NCBI GenBank assembly: GCA_900770015.1
Contig: CAAGIU010000195.1
Location: 1 to 38,748 of the forward strand
Reading direction: 5' to 3'
DNA from: an uncultured Oscillospiraceae bacterium
GTDB lineage: Bacteria > Bacillota_A > Clostridia > Oscillospirales > Oscillospiraceae
Length of the DNA stretch: 38,748 bases
Both the position numbers and the translations under genes were made by a program. Under the pieces are notes generated by a model. The model was not told the DNA's origin. It was given only the letters and a program-made list of their open reading frames with translations, and did not search any database. Shown piece after piece: positions 35,068 to 38,748 of this stretch; within the stretch, counting starts at the first letter, position 1, and each line of letters starts with the position of its first letter.

Positions 35068-35940
35068 ATGACGATGAGAATATCTGCATTTTTTGAGAAT
35101 ATCGGTCAGGCGGCTAAGGAAACCGGCACACCGCTTCAGGAGCTTCTGGTGCAGCTGAAGCAGGCTGGTCTGGAATCTGTGTATGCAAGCTACTCCTGGT
35201 GCATGAAACTCCGGGAGCAGCAGATGATGCCGCTTCTGAATCACCTGGGTATCACTTTGGAGGGCCTATGGGACACCGCTCCCTTCAACACAATGACAGA
35301 AGAAGATGCCAGGGCGCACTATACTGCTATGGTAGACTGTGCAGCCAGAAACGGTGCGAAGCACCTGCTTATCACCCCAGCTGTGTTCCACGGAAGGGAA
35401 GATGCAGCCAAGGTAACCCGTCAGGAAGTGGCTGACCGGGAACCTGAAATCCGGAAAATGATCGAGGCGGTACGTGCAGCAAAGCAGTACGGCGAAGAGA
35501 AAGGCGTTGCGGTGACGATGGAGCCTTATGACGGCTTTATTTCTCCTATTGTTTTCCCGGAAGTGCTGCGTCGCTGCTTTGAGGAGATCCCCGGCCTGAA
35601 GTGCAGCTTTGACACCGGCAATTTCGTTCCCTGTGATGCAGACGTGATGGAAGAATTTCATTACTACAAGGATAAGATCGTTACCATCCACCTGAAAGAC
35701 CGGGTGGAAAATAACGATCCGGACGGCATCGAAACGGTACCCTACATCACGGAAAGTGGAAAAAGATATTATCCTGCTGCAGTAGGCAGCGGAGATATGC
35801 CGATTCTGGAGATCATCAAGGAAATGAACCGCATGGGTTACACGGGGGCTGGAATCATCGAACTGTTCGGCTCCAACGACATTACAAACAAGCTCTTTGC
35901 ATCCATCCGCTGGATGAAAGAAAATGCCAACATCTGCTGA
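35068..35940 (+). CDS. Sugar phosphate isomerase/epimerase-like TIM-barrel protein
   Basis: This 290-residue protein is of the xylose-isomerase-like TIM barrel (AP endonuclease family 2) superfamily. The four likely metal ligands are Glu152 (MEPYDG), Asp182 (FDTGNF), His208 (TIHLKD) and Glu265 (GIIELFG). GGGGAG precedes the ATG. It is 12 bases upstream of a Gfo/Idh/MocA oxidoreductase, a pairing that is common in sugar-acid, inositol and 3-keto-glycoside pathways and in C-glycoside cleavage systems. The reaction is not determinable from sequence alone; epimerisation, dehydration or lyase chemistry are all possible. Confidence 0.82.
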   Translation: MTMRISAFFENIGQAAKETGTPLQELLVQLKQAGLESVYASYSWCMKLREQQMMPLLNHLGITLEGLWDTAPFNTMTEEDARAHYTAMVDCAARNGAKHLLITPAVFHGREDAAKVTRQEVADREPEIRKMIEAVRAAKQYGEEKGVAVTMEPYDGFISPIVFPEVLRRCFEEIPGLKCSFDTGNFVPCDADVMEEFHYYKDKIVTIHLKDRVENNDPDGIETVPYITESGKRYYPAAVGSGDMPILEIIKEMNRMGYTGAGIIELFGSNDITNKLFASIRWMKENANIC

Positions 35941-35952
35941 CGGGAGGACACT

Positions 35953-37038
35953 ATGAAGGAAAAGCTTTGTGTTGGAGTGATTGGCTCCGGTGTAATCAGT
36001 GAGATCTATCTGAAGAATATGACAACGCGTTTCCCCAATATTTGGGTGAAGGCGGTGGCCTCCAAACATCTTGAGCACGCACAGGCCCGGGCAGATCAGT
36101 TTGCTGTGGGCTGCTGCAGTGTCGAGGAAATCCTGGCAGATCCTGAAATTGACATTATTGTAAATCTGACACCCGTGGGTGTTCACTATGAAATCATCAA
36201 GGCCGCGCTGGAAGCAGGTAAGCATGTATATACCGAAAAGACGCTGACAGATGATTTGGATAAAGCTGCAGAACTCTTGGAGATTGCAAAGGCAAAGGGC
36301 CTTTTCCTTGCCAGTGCCCCGGACACCTTCCTTGGTGCGGGAATCCAGACAGCCAAAGCGGTTCTGGAGGCTGGAACCATCGGAGAAGTCACAGGCTTTG
36401 CCATCACAGCAAACCGGGATTGGGGCCTTTTGATGAATGTGCTTCCTTTCCTCCGGGAAAAGGGTCCTGGTATGTGCTACGACTATGCAGTCTATCATAT
36501 CACTGCCCTAGTTAGTCTTTTGGGCCCTGTTTCCACCCTTGCGGCTTTTACTACCTATCCCAAGCCCTACAAATACATGATCCCTAATTCTCCCAATTTT
36601 GGCCAGGATCTTGTTTGTCCCAATGAGACCAGAGTATCCGCTGCGCTGTCCCTGAAAAGCGGTGTAACGGGAACGGTGATGATGGACGGCGACAGTGTGA
36701 TGAAAGAGCAAACGCTGTTCCGTATCTACGGCACAAAGGGAATTTTGGAACTGGGTGATCCCAATCAGTTTGGCTCTCCTGTTCGGGTGCTGGTGCCGCC
36801 AAGAGATCCCCGGCAAAAAGCAGAATATAAGCCTGTTGATTTCGTCAACGAATATACGGACGATTTCCGTGGCGTCGGCGTTGCGGTTTTTGCAAATGCA
36901 ATTCAGAGCGGAGCACCGAATCAGATGGATGTCCAGCTTGCCTATCATGTGATGGAAGTGCTGACAGGTATTCTGGAAAGTGGGAAGAAGCACCAGTTTG
37001 TTGAAATGCAGTCTGATTGCGCCATGCCCATTGCGTAA
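35953..37038 (+). CDS. Gfo/Idh/MocA-family NAD(P)-dependent oxidoreductase
   Basis: In this 361-residue protein the N-terminal Rossmann fold carries GVIGSG (8-13) and the family's EK pair (Glu95-Lys96 in YTEKTL; the Lys is catalytic). The second domain has DYAVYH (Asp177, His182), corresponding to the DxGxHxxD active-site motif. Such enzymes oxidise or reduce sugars, sugar acids or glycosides at a ring hydroxyl. As the last intact gene of the operon, directly after the TIM-barrel gene, it likely works on the released sugar or on an intact glycoside. It is cytoplasmic; ribosome site GGGAGG. Confidence 0.88.
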   Translation: MKEKLCVGVIGSGVISEIYLKNMTTRFPNIWVKAVASKHLEHAQARADQFAVGCCSVEEILADPEIDIIVNLTPVGVHYEIIKAALEAGKHVYTEKTLTDDLDKAAELLEIAKAKGLFLASAPDTFLGAGIQTAKAVLEAGTIGEVTGFAITANRDWGLLMNVLPFLREKGPGMCYDYAVYHITALVSLLGPVSTLAAFTTYPKPYKYMIPNSPNFGQDLVCPNETRVSAALSLKSGVTGTVMMDGDSVMKEQTLFRIYGTKGILELGDPNQFGSPVRVLVPPRDPRQKAEYKPVDFVNEYTDDFRGVGVAVFANAIQSGAPNQMDVQLAYHVMEVLTGILESGKKHQFVEMQSDCAMPIA

Positions 37039-37289
37039 GCAAGATGACCGAGCGCAGCTAAACGAGTTCAACGATAGGCTATTATGATGTAGTAACTGCG
37101 GCTTCTAAATTGCAAGGAAAGTATAATATAAAGGTGATGATATGTACTACATAGGAATTGACCTTGGCACCTCGGCGGTGAAGCTTCTGCTGGTGGATGA
37201 AAAAGGTCAGATATATAACGAGATTACAAAGGAATATCCTGGTCAACTATTCGTCTCTAAAACCAAGCGAATATACAACCAGAAAAATG

Positions 37290-37325
37290 AAAATCTGACG
37301 CTGCTTTCCGCAAACGTCAGATTTT
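37290..37325 (+). terminator. Hairpin 1 after the xylB truncation point
   Basis: AAAATCTGACG (37290-37300) and CGTCAGATTTT (37315-37325) are perfect 11-base arms with a 14-base loop. The stem itself ends in T5, giving a good rightward intrinsic terminator. Confidence 0.6.
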
Positions 37326-37339
37326 TGCCCGTACCAGCA

Positions 37340-37379
37340 ATATGCCCCATAGGTCACAAAATGTACCTATGGGGCATAT
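37340..37379. other. Perfect 15-base hairpin after the xylB truncation point
   Basis: ATATGCCCCATAGGT (37340-37354) and ACCTATGGGGCATAT (37365-37379) pair perfectly. The 10-base loop can add an ACA/TGT pairing. There is no U-tract on either side. It may be a mobile-element structure rather than a terminator. Confidence 0.45.
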
Positions 37380-37531
37380 CCCTTCCCGATGGGGAATACG
37401 TTCGGATTTTTCATGTATGGTGGAGCATATAGAGCAAAGATGGTAGCATGCCCCTTCTATTTGTTACCGTTCATTCTCTGCATCCTTCTGTATTGTGTTT
37501 TGAATACGCCAAAAACGTGGCATACAAACCA

Positions 37532-37570
37532 AAATCAGCCCAGCCAGATACCTTCCAGATGGGCTGATTT
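37532..37570 (-). terminator. Hairpin downstream of the integrase remnant
   Basis: AAATCAGCCCA and TGGGCTGATTT form an 11-base perfect stem with a 17-base loop. On the minus strand TTGGTTTG follows, which would terminate transcripts coming from the integrase side. No gene is credible between 37433 and 37890. Confidence 0.4.
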
Positions 37571-37601
37571 CTTCGTCAGTTATCATATCGAAGCTCAAAA
37601 A

Positions 37602-37620
37602 GTAGTAAATTGGTAGTAAA
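37602..37620 (+). repeat. GTAGTAAA direct repeats
   Basis: GTAGTAAA occurs at 37602-37609 and 37613-37620, 11 bases apart. Short direct repeats like this near a tyrosine integrase gene may be integrase arm sites; this is an inference. Confidence 0.35.
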
Positions 37621-37848
37621 CAAAATACAAACCGTGGATTATCAGGGCATATCAGGGCAAATCTACGCAGATTCAGATGGTGCCGTGGCAAATAAAAAGG
37701 ATTTTTACCATACTGTATAACCTCTCAAAAGTGCTAAATATCTTCTTAATATTCTTATTTTTCTTCAATTTTTCCTCTGTTTTGATTTGGGAGAAGAAGC
37801 GTTTTTTCTCATTTCCTCCCAAATCTTCCCGTGCTTTTCCGGGGGTTG

Positions 37849-37885
37849 TTGGTAAAATCCTTGGTAAAATTCAAGAGTTTACCAA
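37849..37885. repeat. TTGGTAAAAT tandem repeats next to the integrase 3' end (possible attachment region)
   Basis: TTGGTAAAATCC (37849-37860) is followed directly by TTGGTAAAATTC (37861-37872), and the inverted word TTTACCAA lies at 37878-37885, six bases from the integrase stop. Tn916-type elements carry int at one end with integrase-binding repeats nearby, so this may mark the element end. Confidence 0.45.
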
Positions 37886-37890
37886 TGGCC

Positions 37891-38298
37891 TTATCCGTTC
37901 GACACCCGGAGCAATTCCTCCTTTGCATCATCGAACTGGACATGGGTATAAGTGTTCAACGTCACGCTGATATCGCTGTGACCCATGATGTACTGCAGCG
38001 TCTTCGGGCTCATTCCAGACTTTGCCATATTGGAACAGAAGGTATGCCGGCACACATGGAGCGTGATCTTCGGCAGCTGTACCCGGTAGATCTTATTATA
38101 CTTGGCTACAACATGCAGCATATACTTTTCCCAATGCAATGCTACCATGGGCATATCGTTCTTGTCCAGCCGCCAGCTGTACACATTTTTCTCTCTGCCG
38201 TCCTCGTCGATGTAACGGTATCGATACCGCCCGTCAGCACGCTGATACTCTCCATCGTGGAGAATGCGATTGCGCTTGTCGCGTCTTTTTTCACTCAT
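37891..38298 (-). pseudogene. int: Internally deleted Tn916-type tyrosine integrase
   Basis: The 135-residue frame joins the N-terminal arm-binding domain of a Tn916-like integrase (MSEKRRDKRNRIL ... GRYRYRYIDEDGREKNVYSWRL, residues 1-44) directly to the last part of the catalytic domain (DKNDMPMVALHWEKY ..., 45-135). The C-terminal part keeps His81-x-x-Arg84, His107 and the nucleophile Tyr117 (NTYTH). The core-binding domain and the first catalytic Arg, about 240-270 residues, are missing, with the frame kept. It cannot be an active recombinase. Its start overlaps the stop of the truncated response regulator gene (ATGA), and no xis gene is present. Confidence 0.85.
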
Positions 38299-38743
38299 AT
38301 AATAAAGGTCCCGGATGTCGTTTTTTTGATTTCATTTCTGCTGCTGATCAGAATGGTTGCCGACGCCTGCTTTTTCAGCACACGGATGATCCGGTTCATT
38401 TTCATGGAAAATTTATCGTAGCTGACAGGCTTAATGATAAAATTAATTGCTCCAACCTCGTAGCCCTGGATGGCGTACCGGGCCATATTGGTCACAAAGC
38501 AGAGGATCACATTACTGTCACATTTGCGCAGACGTCTGGCGCATTCCATACCATTCATCTGAGGCATCAGAATATCCATCAAGACCACATCAAACTCGCC
38601 CCGGTATTTCTGTAAAAAACGATAGGATTGTCAAAGCAGGCCGTCATAATTTCCATACTGGTTTCTGCTGCGTACCTTGCGCAGAAGCAGACAAGTGTCT
38701 GCGCGGATGCCTCCACATCCTCCACAATGGCAATTCTGAGCAT
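38295..38743 (-). pseudogene. LytTR-type response regulator, frameshifted and truncated
   Basis: Starting at 38743 the product reads MLRIAIVEDVEASAQTLVCF through FDNPIVF, then loses frame at a six-base A run (38614-38619, T run on the coding strand). One extra T would restore LQKYRGEFDVVLMDILMPQMNGME, with the phospho-acceptor Asp in LMDI and the FIIKPV Lys region. After the receiver, only the first residues of a LytTR DNA-binding domain remain (SSRNEIKKTTSGTFII) before a stop that overlaps the integrase start. The regulator has thus lost its output domain. The original target is unknown. Confidence 0.75.
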
Positions 38744-38748
38744 TTTCC

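Larger units (their letters stand above)
37142..37432 (+). pseudogene. xylB: Truncated xylulokinase-like FGGY kinase gene
   Basis: The start MYYIGIDLGTSAVKLLLVDE followed by KGQIYNEITKEYP is the classical phosphate-1 motif of xylulokinase/FGGY kinases (ATG at 37142 with AAAGGTGAT). Similarity stops after residue 33 (about 37240). The remaining 63 codons are unrelated and run into hairpin DNA, so the sugar-binding and C-terminal domains (normally about 490 residues in all) are missing. The truncation is consistent with insertion or deletion by the mobile element whose integrase remnant lies downstream. A pentose kinase would be expected after arabinosidase/xylosidase genes. Confidence 0.8.

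Overview
The window looks like chromosomal DNA of a Gram-positive anaerobe of class Clostridia, probably Oscillospiraceae or a close relative. This is inferred from strong AGGAGG ribosome sites, a citX-citG gene fusion, GPH-type sugar transporters, Tn4451- and Tn916-like mobile-element debris, and a large set of glycosidases without signal peptides. No rRNA, tRNA or CRISPR array was seen.

Region 1 (1-4942) is a citrate lyase locus. citD, citE and the start of citF run leftward with ATGA overlaps. A divergent LysR-type regulator, a fused citXG and citC run rightward. Together they encode the enzyme subunits, the prosthetic-group synthesis and transfer enzymes, and the acetylating ligase. Two inverted repeats in the 315-base divergent region are candidate regulator sites.

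Region 2 (about 4945-12240) is mobile-element territory. It holds a broken tnpV, an intact large serine recombinase, a TnpW-like protein, a ribbon-helix-helix-like protein, a repeat-rich non-coding block with tandem TGTGACGG, a RepA-like ATPase and a divergent zinc-motif protein (DUF6076-like). Remnants follow: a recombinase C-terminus, a helix-turn-helix gene with an internal TGA, an in-frame fusion of a response regulator start to a histidine kinase end, and a small lipoprotein.

Region 3 (12291-13367) is a fic-like gene with a variant Fic motif, flanked by TTGGGGAAC repeats.

Region 4 (13441-37038) is a glycoside-utilisation region. A leftward GPH transporter is divergent from a TetR-type regulator. 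A leftward AraC regulator plus nucleoside-hydrolase-like gene is divergent from a second GPH transporter, whose promoter carries a 16-bp palindrome over its -35 box. Then come eight rightward glycosidase genes (GH43, GH43, broken GH78, domain-inverted GH3, GH1, GH2, GH2, GH43), a xylose-isomerase-like TIM-barrel protein and a Gfo/Idh/MocA oxidoreductase. Spacing is short, so most are probably one transcript. None has an export signal, so small plant-type glycosides are presumably imported intact and trimmed in the cytoplasm.

The most interesting signal is a shared helical module of about 60-80 residues attached to three unrelated glycosidases of this operon, at the N-terminus of one GH43 and at the C-termini of GH78 and one GH2.

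Region 5 (37142-38748) is the ruined end. The xylulokinase-like gene stops matching its family after 33 codons and is followed by strong hairpins and repeats, an internally deleted Tn916-type integrase, and a frameshifted, truncated LytTR-type response regulator.
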